Shown: positions 1 through 12,400 of the stretch, one piece after another
Position numbering within the stretch: position 1 is the first letter of the stretch
How the letters are laid out: each line of letters opens with the position of its first letter
Assembly: GCA_013115145.1 (NCBI GenBank)
Contig: JAAPAO010000270.1
Span: forward strand, 1-44,574
Direction of reading: 5' to 3'
Origin: Perkinsus chesapeaki
Taxonomy: Eukaryota > Perkinsozoa > Perkinsida > Perkinsidae
DNA: 44,574 nucleotides
Notes under the pieces: generated by a model
Databases searched by the model: none
What the model was told of the DNA's origin: nothing
The model's input: the letters and a program-made list of their open reading frames with translations, nothing else
Made by a program: the position numbers and the translations under genes

Positions 1-419
1 AGTCTGGTCCAGTATCCCGATAATCTGGAAAACTTAGGCCCGTCCAAGCATGTAGTTTAATACCGGTCCCAAGTATAGCGCTTCGAAGAAGGCCGTCGAT
101 GGGCACCGACCTGAAGGGTATGATGCGAAAGAGAATAGACAACTGAGAACCATTAACTAAACTCAACGGATGTGCCAAGGTTGTATAAAATACTAGTGTG
201 AGCGAGTCGGCAGTTTCGAAATATCAACCCCTCATTGCTCGATAATGACCGTAATTACCCGATAATGTTTATTGCCCTGTACGAATATATTTTGGGCGAG
301 CGAGATTAGGCCTCGAGCGGAGCGTAGTGTTTTTGCGTGGTCGTCAGCGCAAGATTATTCAAACTCGAGCCGATCTCGAAATTGAGCCTTTGGAAGTCTT
401 ACTGTTTTTCAATTAAATT
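1..419. other. Upstream flank, no gene seen
   Basis: No ORF here shows protein character and I recognise no RNA gene. It is presumably the promoter and 5' leader of the dynein gene, whose first in-family ATG is at 420. No TATA-like or other defined element could be assigned. Confidence 0.4.
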
Positions 420-3400
420 ATGGGCGAAGGTGAAGGCGGTGGCGGCCTCGACAAACGAGTCGAATTCGTTCTACAGAGAATCTTCGCTATTTTCGGGTAA
501 GGCCATCATTCGACCTCTAAAAAGATCTTACAAGTCAACCTAAGATACTCGAAATATGATAAGTTCAAGTCGACCATTTTGAACCAAAAGGAAGATTCTC
601 CACTCCGAGCCATTGAAGCATTCCTAGACGATCCCGAAGTACATCCAATATAGCCTTTCTTCTGACTTACGGACTTCTTCAGTGCCTCGCCTTCTTTGCG
701 TACCAAGGCTCTGGTGAGAGCTTAGTGGCAACTCGCCAAACACCTGCATCGCTCGGGCAGATTAAAAAGAAGGTTCTTATTGTCTGCCGATCGAAGGTAA
801 CCTTAAAAGCTTATGTGAGAATCTTAGGGCTATTTTAGGCCGAGATTGAAATTAGTGCGGACAACATTGTCAGTGCTATTGTTGTACAAGAACTCTCTAA
901 GAGATTGCTGGAAAACATGAACTGCCTTTTGAACGGAGCGTGAGTATTTATACCATATTTCCGCCAAATCGTCCTCTAAAGGTACTCCTCTGCGCTATCT
1001 AATCCCCTAAATCAGCGAGGTTGGTCTGATTTGATATCCAAGGATTTACTCGGCAAGTTCTACGCCTTCCTTTCTACTTTACATGTCACTCATGGGCTTA
1101 TGGAAGGACGGACGGTAAGTCCATAGCACCACGGTATCATAAGTGCGGTCGAAAATGCGGCTACATAGTAACAGTCAATCTTAAACCCGCTTTTACGTGG
1201 TATTCTCATGAAGTGAATATAATGAAATGTTTACGTTAGTTATGACCTTTAGGTGCTTCCTTTGCCTCCTAAGGAGACAACTCAACCTCCTCCACCCTCG
1301 GATGGCCCCGGTGTCCAACAGGCTGTAAGATTTCCCATACTGTCAATAGCCCGACTGCCGATCCTTTAGATTGCCAAGGACCGTGTTCATGCGTTGGAGA
1401 GCTCCTTGATCACTTGGACGAAGCAAGTTAAGCACGTATTGAAGCAAGAGCCAGAAGCCGCTTTGAAGGATCCAAATAGAAATCCTGAACCCATGGTTGA
1501 GGTGGAATTTTGGACACTTAAGGCCAATAATCTCAATTCGGTGAGATCGTGCTGCCTTATGAACTTGATCGGCTGCGGGCTGCAAATCGCTCCGCTTGAA
1601 GTTGTTTTGAACCGTGGTGGAGAAAATAAACCGAGTCCCAAAATATAATGTATGTAGCGTTGTAAGCAGGCTTATGTCTGTGTATTTCACGGCAGTTACG
1701 ATCTTACTTAGTTGAAAAGCATTGTGGAACGTAAACTATACCAGTATTATTCATAACAGTACACTCGCCTTTATGGACAGCATTATTCGGGAATCAATCA
1801 CCCAATAATAGCCTGACCGTTTCAGGTACATGATCAGCTTCAAGCCGCTGACCTACGTAAAGTGTTATCGGTTTTAGAGGATAATAAAAGTACTTACGTT
1901 GAACCGTTTAAGAAGCTTCAAAATGAAGTGGAAGAGGCGAGGGACGAGGCTAACGATAATGTCAAATTCCTGTCGTCCCTTACCAAGCACTTCCAGAAGC
2001 TCGCCAGCGATTCTATGGACTTTGTGGAATTGGATAAGTTATTCGATCCGATCCTTCATACCATACTTTTGATATGGAAGCATTCTAAGTACTATAACAC
2101 CCCGGCGAGACTAGTGGTTCTTATGAGGTAATACTGGAGGGTAGCAGAGGACTATGGTGCCTGTAGTCATTTATTAGGAAGTAGTTTTGGTAGCAGTCTA
2201 GCTCGGGAGCTATAGGAAATATCGTATAGTATCCCTGTATCCTTGACATCAGTGTTTATGTGTCTGAGAATGATTGCTGTTTGTATGTTATAGAGAGTTG
2301 CAGTATCACGAAAAGGTTGTATAAGCCTTATAGGATGTTGAAATTGATCGTATGTGAGTTAGCTAGCTTGTCTGGGTCAACATTGCCAGGTCAATCTGGA
2401 CTCCTTTTTTCGATCTGAGTGGTTACCAAGGCTTGTGTCTCAGGGAGATCTGCAATAGTATCATAGCCCAAGCGTGCCGGTTCATAAACGGCCCACAAGT
2501 GTTCTCACTGATAGCTAACGAGGAGGCAAATGAAGCCGTGGAAAAGTTGGAGAAGACTCTGGAAATCTGCACTGCATTTCGAGATAAGTATTTTGTGTAT
2601 AAGGACATTGCCGAGCAGCAGGGAAAAGAGGGCGGCTGGCGAATACAGACCAATGCGGTCTTTGTGAGGCTCGACGCGTTCAGGGAGCGGTGCCGAGATA
2701 TATTGGATTTTACTAAGACGATAGTGCAGTTCTTTAAGTTGGAGCGTGTAGAAATCGGCGGCACGAAAGGGAAGCAGTTGACCGCCGCAATACAGCAAAT
2801 CTTCGAGGAGTTCAAACAGGCAGTGGAGACCTTCCAAGGGGTGTCATATGATATCATTGATGTCGGAGCTCGCTCTTTCGATGACGACTTCTACAAGTTT
2901 CGTTCGGCCGTTAAGAATCTTGACCAGAGGCTCGGGGCTGTTCTGGGGAGCGGGTTCGAGGACTTGGACACCATACAGGGGCGGCTGAAGTTGTTTGACG
3001 CCTTTGAAGGCCTCTTGGAGAGATCTATTCTTCAAGATGAGCTGGAGAAGCGGTTTGATGGGTTGCTTAAACAGTATCACGATGATCTTATTGAGGTCCA
3101 AAATATATATGTCGAGGATAAAGCTAAGATATGCTCTGTCTCGGAGGATGCGCCGCTGTATGAGAATGTAAGTCGGTAATTTGGTTTTAATAAGAAATTA
3201 GTACTGGTCTCAATTACGGTCATTATTCCTGAACAAATACTCTGGCTTTATTGTCCATTATAATGAATAGATATAATGAATTCGTTATTTATTATCTATT
3301 TTCTCCCTTCAGATGCCCCCTGTCGCCGGCGCCATATATTGGGCTAGATCTCTACGTAGTCGAGTGGCGGATCCAATGCCTAAGCTGATGCTTTATAACG

Positions 3401-6400
3401 ATATGGTCAAGGAGAAGCCCGATGAGTTCCCGGAAATTGAGGGACTTCATTCGACGCTCTGCAAGACGCTCGATGAGTTCGAGACACAAATGTGAGTTGG
3501 AATGGCTCGTCGGGGATCTGTCTGGTTTCACTGGGCAAATTCCGCCTCCCTAGTGGAGAAGCAAGTCGAGAGTTCGATAACATAAAATTAGCCTTGACAT
3601 TCTGCGGTGTCCGGCCCTCCTTCCCTCCCGACCGATCTATAGTTCTTCATAAACAGCGGGAATTATACTTTGTATGTTAGATGATAACGATTGATAGGTT
3701 TTTCCGTTATTGTTCGTCGTTTGAAGATTTTGTCCGAAAATCCCGCACTGTCCGGTCACTCAGTTGTGCGCCCTTTAATTGCTGTGGAATCCAGGGGCTT
3801 TGGAAAGGAGGATAGACTTCTCACTTTGGCGGAGTTATGCTATATGTGGTGCTCTCAGGTTTGAGGGTTGGCAGGCTGACTGTGTCGATTCTGCCAAGGA
3901 GAAACTGAAGATGCGCCTTCTTCGTCGTCTCGAGAAGACGGGCACTTTGAAGGTCAATTTCGATCCTCAGCTCGTCCGGCTTCTACGGGAGGTTCGATAC
4001 TTTTTGCTGTTCGGTTTGGAGGTCCCCGAAGCTGCTTTGGAGATGTATGAGCGGGCAGACACCTATCGGGAATGGACAGGTCGACTCGATGTGGTCGTTC
4101 AGAAATACAACGCAGTTCTTACTGAGCTGCTGCCAGTCGAGGAGCCTCTGTTCGGTGACAGGATACAGAAGATGGACACAACGCTGTCTCCGGGCTTGGT
4201 GGACCTCAAGTGGAACAGCGAAGATAGAATCCCCGATTTTATACTTGTCGCCGAGGGTGTTATAGGCGATGTTTCGGGAGTGGTCGATGTCGTTAAGAGC
4301 AACTTGAGGAAGATCTCGGCGATTTTGGCCAAGTGGTGCCAGAGCCCTCTACTGGAGAGGAAACCGAAGCCGATGTCAGCGGAGGACTTTGATAGCATTC
4401 ACAAGGCAGCAGTGGGAGTGAAGTTACATATGATGACGGAGGATGGCAAGGAGATACATAAATTGGTTAAGGATAGTTCGGAGGCGCTGAAGATCTCGAA
4501 GACGGCTGATACGTGGAAGAGCTACGTTGATTTTGTTAATAATATTATTATTGAAGGCCTCGTTTCTGCAGTGGCGGTCTCACTGCAGTACCTGTGCGAG
4601 ATTCTCGACCCGCTCATTATCGCCAGAAATGAGATGCAGCCCTTATTTGACGTGAAAATCGAGCTGCAGGGCTCTGAGATCGTCTTCGAGCCGGCATTTG
4701 CCTTGACCAGCAGTTCTCAAGGATCACTCTGCTTGAGGGGAGTTATTGATGGCTGGTTGAAGGACTTCTTCGCTATCGGAACTGTTATGCAGCGGCTGGA
4801 TACAGGTAGTAGTCGGGGCTTGTATTATGTGGATTAATAGTTATTATCAAGTTCAACGTGGCTTGTTTGGAGTCTCCAAATAGGAATTGTTAATTCTATG
4901 TTCGTATCTGGTTTCGTTTTCGTATATATTCTTTTAACTGTTGTATAAGGTGCTTCCTGCGCTGGGAGTCGGACAGCAGCTGCGGCAGGGACATTTCAAC
5001 TTCTTCGAATGAGTCCTATAAAAATACTATCAGATTAGTCTCTAGAAAGCGCTTTTGGGTGGCATCCTAGCCAGCTCTCTACAAGCAGGAAAAATCGACT
5101 CTTTGACAGTACCGGAGCATTTTTCCGAATTGAAGTTCAATCCTTCCCGTGGGATATTGAATAACACCAAGCATAATGTTATTACCCGCGACTGCCTTGA
5201 TACCTGCGACTAGTGTTGACGTAGCTATGTGTATCAGGTGCGGGTGATTACCTAAATGAGCTGAAGGAGCACTTCCAAATGCAATGTCTGTTGGCCCTTG
5301 TCAGCGAGCTTATCGACAACACAGAGATGAAGTGCCTCGAGTATCGTCAGAAGTTCTTGGAGCATTCCTTCCTTTGGATGGACTCCATTGAAGATTCGTT
5401 TAATAGCTTCTTGGCGGAGGGAGCGAAGGATCTGGTGGAGAACTTTGAAGAGGAAGGGGTAGTAGAAAAGGGAATTTATTTTCCGACATTGGAGAATATT
5501 TGTTGTGATGCATCCGAGAGAGCACTGTCTTTTTCCCTCTATATTGCTGCCCTCTGTACCGCACCAGAGGAGCAGGCTATTCTGCTGTGGAGGAGGGCTG
5601 CGCTGGATCGTTTGTTGTCCTTGTCTTGCATTCTACGATTCCAATCTTGAATAATTATTCACTATAGACTATTAATTATTAGAATTATATTATCAATGCA
5701 ACTAGTATAGTTATACAACTATATGGACTTCAAAAGTGAATAGCTATTAATTATTCTTTTTTGGAGTCTATATAGTTGTATAACACTCGACCCTTTTGGC
5801 TCAATTGCCCTATTACTGGACAGCTGCGTCAACTCGGCTTCCGGAGGGAACGCTTGGTTTTGATGATATATAATGGGGCTTGTTACCAGTAACCAATCAG
5901 GTCTTGGGCTCTCAATATTACTTTTGGAATATCACTTTCTATCCGTCACTAACAAGTCACTAGGAAATCTTTTTATTACCGTCGCACGAGGAGTAATGGG
6001 TGTATGATCAGGTCGCTTTCAACGAAATTATGGCCATGATTGGTGTAGATCTCGGCGTACCCATTCCTCCTATGGAGAAGTTTGATGAGGCTGTCACTAA
6101 GTTTGCACAGATGAAGACCACTATCAGCAACTTGAAGACGCCTGTAGACATCCATTGGTTACGGATCAACATTCAGCCGGTTAAAATACACCTGGTCCAG
6201 TTCGCCGGGAAATGGGAGCTTACCTATACCCACTTCTTGCAGGAGTTCTGCGAGGGCCGGATCGATTCTCTTTGTAAATTCATATATAAGGTGAATGATG
6301 GTTTAACACAGCACAGCCCGGCCGACGATCCTGAGAACGAGAAGCTTTTGTATGCTACTATGACGCATATTCGAGATGTTAAGCTGGCAATGGAGGCGGC

Positions 6401-9400
6401 TAAGTTGCTGTTCAATCCTATTAGGGAGCAAGTTTCAACTTTGAAGAAGCACGGTGTGGTTTTGGCGGACGAGAAGTTGCAGGAGCTTGATTTGGCTCCG
6501 GCGAGATGGGAGGAAGTTATCCGAGCTGCATTCGACGAGAAGGAAAAGATTCTGCCATTGCAGAGCGCGGAGATGCTAAAAATTAGGAAGAAGATCGACG
6601 CTTTTGCTGGGGAAGTGGCGCAGTACAGGAGTACCTTCCTGCAGGAATGCCCGTTCAAAGCGGAGCATACGTACGAGGAGGCATATGGCAAGTTGGATGA
6701 CTTTTATGAGAGGACAATGGCTATGGCTGAACGAGCTAAAGAGTAATAGGGGGATGGCTTGGAAATTGAGTTGTATTGAAAACGAATAATAGTTCGCGTT
6801 GATTCTTTCGTCATGACAGTTTTATTGTTATCATTTTATACGAGTAACAAATATGTTTACCAATTGTTTTATTTAATTGTTGAAACCTTCCGCGTCATCT
6901 TATATTCTGTTTTATATATCCTCATGAAATGCACGGTTGAACATAAGATATCGGCAACTCGATATAGGTCAATGCACCCTTCAACAGTACCCTTTGGGGA
7001 CGAAATGGAATAGTTGAAGGACAAACGAAAAGGGGCTGAGAGTTTATCATCCAATATATACTTGCTCGCGTATCTGTATCTTAATAACTACAGCTCCCTG
7101 AAACCGTTTGCCATCCTGCGAACTTGAACAAATCTTCACGTGCGTATTCCAGAGCCCAGACTTGCTCGTTGCTCGCTACGGGTTCTATAGAAGGATCGAC
7201 GACAAACGCTGATTCGATGCATAGGTTTTTGGCTTGAGAAAATGAGGGAACGGCCTTCTTCTCCTTCCTCTTCTGTTGCTGTCCGGCTTGGAAATGATAA
7301 CTATTTTTTAGTTACAATAATCTAGAGCTGCTATTCGATATGGCGATGAGCGGGTATCGAGAACTCAAAGATTCCCAGGAAGATCTTGTGCAGCTGAAAA
7401 ATCTATGGGATGCGATCGCTTTGGTCAACTACACGTTTGAGGATTGGAACTCCACACTGTGGGACAGGATTAATACCGATGACTTGCTGATGAGAGTAAA
7501 GGAATTGGGAACGCAGGTGAAGGGAATGCCGAAGGAGATTCGGGGATGGAAGCTATATGCTTGGCTCCAAGATATTGTGAAGAATATGTCCACGGTGCTG
7601 CCATTGATAAGCGATCTGCATTCGGACACTATGAGGGATCGGCATTGGAATCAGCTTATGGATGTCACGGGAACAACCTTTACGAAGGGACCGGAGTTTT
7701 GCTTCAAGGATTTGCTTGATTTGGAGCTGCACAAGTTTGCCGATGATGTTAGTGAAATTGTGGATCAAAGCGTGAAGGAGGCGAAGATAGAAAAGAAGTT
7801 GGGAACTATTAGGACTACCTGGACGAAACTGACGCTGGAGTTCGACCATTCGAGAGAGGACTGCCCGCTGTTGAAGGAACTGGGGGAAGTGGTGGAGATA
7901 CTGGAGTCCCATTCGTTGGAGATGATGGGGATGGTGTCACAAGGAAGGTTCATAGAGTTCTGTCAAGCTGTGGTGGATGAATGGAGTGAGAGAAGGGCGG
8001 TTTGTACATTTGCCTATAATATTGTCATATCGCTTAGTCGGGATATATAAGCTAATATGTACCATTTTGTTATTATATTTTTTAGTGTCATAAGCCTAGT
8101 GGGGCGGTAGTACATGTGCTTATAATATTGTGATACGAAAACGTCCTGTATAAGCTACCCTCCTTTTTTCTCATTATATGTCGTATTTGTTACTACGCAG
8201 TATTAAGTAATCGTCGCCATATTGCAGTTGTCGGAATTGAGGTGGTTTGGTGTGGTGTCTTCCTTCGTGTCTGTCTTGCAGTTGTATCATTCGGGATTCC
8301 CGGATCGGGAAATTTGCCTTTCTCTTGGGCTTCTATGTTATTACGGTGTTGTTCTCCCTGTTAAGTGCTTATCAGTAGTATCATTTCGCCTGTATAGAAC
8401 TCAACAGGGATCTCCATTCCCAAGCAGCTAAATGGGGAAGTCGTTTTTTGGGAAATGTGCTGCGGGAATCAACGTGGTTGAAGTTATTTCTTGATTCGCT
8501 CACCTGTACCTATTCAGGTACGAAGCTGCGCACAGTTGATTCGGTTCTGACAGTGTGGCAGAAAGTACAGAGAAATTGGTGTCGATTGGAGCCGATCTTT
8601 ATGCTGTCGGATGATATTCGATCGCAGCTGCCGGAGGATAGTAAACGGTTCGAAGCGTTGGACACCGAATGGAAGGATCTTATGGTCGATGCATCACAGT
8701 CATCCAACGCGGTGGAGATTTGCTGCGCTGAGGGAAGAGAGGAGGTATTGTGAGCTCGGATGGATGGCGTGGATGTGGCTTGATGTTGTTAGGTGCTTCA
8801 CAGACTTCATGATTCTATTGAGGCGTGCGAGAAGAGTCTGAACGACTATTTGGAGCAGAAAAAGAAGGCGTTCCCTCGATTCTACTTTGTGGCAAATCAA
8901 GCTCTGTTGGATATCTTGTCGAATGGCAACCGACCGCTCAAGGTGAGGCTCTTGCCGTGATGAAATAGGCTCATCTGCTCGCCCGACGAACTTGGCGAGG
9001 AAAAAGATGTGGAAAATATTCTGGGTCTTCACAGTTACGAGAATTGAAAAGTATCTTTTTCATTTCTCGTATTACTCATAAACTAGAAAGACTGCTGTAT
9101 GGCGTGGAGAAAGGCCAGGAGCTCATAAGAGGGATGATATCGTTTGGCAGCAGCCACACGGCATCATCCCTCTTATGAACCACTATAGTGAAACCTTGGT
9201 TTGTCTTGCTGAAGTTGGTTATATCTTCTATTAGGTTGCTGAATACCTCGGAGATTGCTTCGATGGAGTTAAAAGTCTCAACTTCGAGAAGGACCCTGTT
9301 AACGGTCGAATTGGCACTGGTATTGTTTCCAAGGACAAAGAGTACGTGCCGTTCTATGAGGATGTGGTCCTGGAGGGTGCGGTCGAGACGTATCTTACCA

Positions 9401-12400
9401 ACTTGGAGTCTCACATAAGATGCACGCTTCGAGATATCCTGGACAATGCACGGGCAACCGCGGAGAACTGGGAGGTCGATAAGCCCAGAGAGATCTGGCT
9501 GCAGGATTACTGCGCGCAACTTGCATTGGTAACGACACAATTGGTGTGGACGGAGGAGACAGCGCGAGCGTTTGACGAGCTGGAAGGAGGCAGTGAGACT
9601 GCTATGAAGGATTATAAGAGGGTTTGTGATGATAGGATTGAAAAGCTTATCAAACAGGTAAGATTGAGGGAGAGGGTTTATCAACCTCCGAGAAATCTTT
9701 CAATGGGTGCAGCAATATAGGGAAAGTTGCTGCTGAGAAACAACACATAGTAGCAGTGTGCATTCCCGTCTAGATAGTCTTTAGTACCATTCCTCCCTGA
9801 CGAGCATGCCGTGTTCCAGGTTCAACAGCCTCTTGGTGCCGATCTCCGCGCTAAGATCATTACGATTATCACCATCGATGTCCACGCTAGAGATGTGATC
9901 GAGAAGTTCGTCCAAACGAAGATCACCGATCCGACAGCGTTCCAGTGGCAAAGTCAGCTGCGGTTCTATTGGCAGCACAAACCGGCCACCGGGAATCTGG
10001 TATCATTCACGCCCGAGGAGCTGAAAACATGCGTTATCCGCATTTGTGATTGGGCTACCATTTACCAGTATGAATATGTTGGCAACTGCGGAAGGCTAGT
10101 CATCACACCTCTGACGGATAGATGTTATATCACTCTCACACAGGCTCTGAATCTCATCATGGGCGGCGCACCAGCGGGACCAGCAGGTGAGATTCGGAAT
10201 CAGAATTCACCCTCCACTGAATTTCTGGTGGAGGTGGTGTTGAGGGTGAATTAGTTATCATGCGCTCAGTTTTCAGAGCAGTGCCGAATTGATGTATTTT
10301 TGTGAACATACTTCGAGCGCGCGTTACCGGGGCTGGCTTAAGGCGGCGTGCTTTATCGTTGTCGGAATTTTTGGAGACGAGAACTCTGTGGTAGCGAGGA
10401 ATCTGTCAGCAGCGGACTTTCCTTGGAAATGCGGTATCGCACTGGCTGTGTGGCTTATGTTACCGTTTCTGTGTTTGAAGGTTCCATATTGCTGCTCAGG
10501 TACGGGTAAAACTGAGACCACAAAAGATCTTGCGAGAGCAATCGGTTTGGCTGTGATGGTCTTCAACTGCTCTGACCAGATGAGCTACCTCACGATGGCA
10601 CAGATCTTCATGGGCCTCAGTCAGACTGGCGCCTGGGGATGCTTCGATGAATTCAACAGAATTAGTATTGAGGTGCTCAGTGTGGTGTCGACGCAGGTTA
10701 AGACGGTCTTGGATGCCATCAAGGAGAACTTGCAAACGTTCCTGTTCATGGATGAAGACATTAGACTTATTCCCACCTGTGGGTTCTTCATTACCATGAA
10801 TCCGGGGTATGCCGGTCGAACGGAGCTCCCTGAGAATCTGAAGGCTTTGTTCCGATCTTGCGCCATGGTTGTCCCGGATTTGGTGTTCATTTGTGAAAAT
10901 ATGTTGATGAGCGAAGGCTTTGTAGTGGCCCGAAGTCTGGCTCGCAAATTCGTGTGCTTGTATATGTTATGTCGAGAACTGCTTTCCAAGCAAATGCACT
11001 ACGATTGGGGTCTTCGGGCGGTTAAGTCACTGCTGAGGCAAGCCGGTACGCTGAAGAGAGCTGATCCTGATATGGATGAGTATCCTATCTTGATGAGAGC
11101 TCTTAGAGATTTCAACACACCGAAAATCGTCACTTCTGACATGCCGATTTTCCTGAGGTTGATCCAGGACCTTTTCCCGGGCGTCACGGCGGAGGTCAAA
11201 TTGAACCCGGAGTTCGCCAAGGTGGTCGCCAAAGTGGTGAAGGAGCGTGGCTTACAGCCGGATGAAGGCTTTGTTACGAAGGTCGTGGGTCTGTTGGACA
11301 TCCTTGGCGTGCGCCATTGTTGCTTTATTATTGGTCCGACTGGTTCATCGAAGACAGAGGTGTGGAAATGCCTGTTGGAGTCCTTGAAGGTGATTGGTGA
11401 GGAGGGCGCATATGAGGCGCTGAACCCAAAAGCTATTACTTCTGATGAGCTGTATGGTATAATGACTAAGACTAAGGAGTGGAAGGACGGGGCCATCGCT
11501 GTTATTATGAGGAATATGAGCAAGGAGATCAACGGATATAAATCGTCACACAAGCACAAATGGGTGGTGCTGGATGGAGATATCGATGCTACTTGGATTG
11601 AATCCATGAACACTGTTATGGATGATAACAAGGTGAGCTGAAATAAAGACGGGAGGGTTAATAAAGTTGTGGATCTAGCGACCATTGAAGAGAATCTATT
11701 AGTATATATTATGGTGTAGATGTTAAGGGGTTCATCCAGCCTCGCAGATGTGGGCATAGAAGTATGGTGTCATTTCCGCTAGGGATGTTCAATGCTCATG
11801 AATAGTTCGCTCATATTCGCTGTCAAGATATTTGGGAGCTCAAGTCAGATCTCCATGCTGAATGCTGAGGATGGCATTCCTAATGCCCGGAAGTGACGAA
11901 AAATTTCTCGAAAACTTTTCGTGTATTTCTATAGGGAATCATTAACTGATGTGATGATACGTGACGTGGTTGAAAAGATGGGAAGATTCCCGATTAGCTT
12001 ATCTAGCTTACCAGTTGTTCAGGTCTTAACACTTGTCTCAAACGAGCGTATCCCTTTCACTAACACAATGCGAATGCTGCTGGAGATTCAAGACATGAAG
12101 TGTGCCTCGCCAGCCACGGTATCTCGAGGAGGGGTGCTTTTCATTAACGAAACTGATGTTGGTTGGAAGCCTTATATGGAGTCGTGGAGAGAAAAGATGG
12201 ACCCGGTCGCACAGAGCACATTTTATTTGCTCTTCAACAACTACTTTGACCAAAACATAGAGTAAGTCTGTCAGGTGCGCTTTGGATTCCGTCCGATCTT
12301 TTCATTAACTGAGTCTCGATAAGATTCGCGGTGCTGTTATTATGTGTATTATGCTGAATGATGAAGGGTTGGTCATATCTACTATTCGACACAGCATCTG

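Larger units (their letters stand above)
420..9657 (+). other. Dynein exons 1-17: tail (DHC_N1) and linker (DHC_N2)
   Basis: Exons: 420-496, 545-638, 683-796, 839-939, 982-1114, 1253-1324, 1370-1540, 1826-2127, 2444-3167, 3313-3491, 3859-4805, 5238-5458, 6012-6742, 7312-7985, 8518-8744, 8793-8942, 9235-9657. They encode residues 1-1780. The tail mediates assembly with other heavy and intermediate chains; the linker swings during the power stroke. Key tail matches are FLDDPE (exon 2), the NPLNQRGW region (exon 5), [17 protein letters not shown] (exon 7), [16 protein letters not shown] (exon 11) and the [16 protein letters not shown] junction of exons 11 and 12. Linker matches are [13 protein letters not shown] (exon 14) and [15 protein letters not shown] (exon 15). 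Confidence 0.93.

Noticed and set aside
5794-5804. TTTTGGCTCAA, like the end of a dinoflagellate/Perkinsus spliced leader
   Set aside because: Only 11 bases match, inside a dynein intron, with no gene start nearby. Chance is likely.
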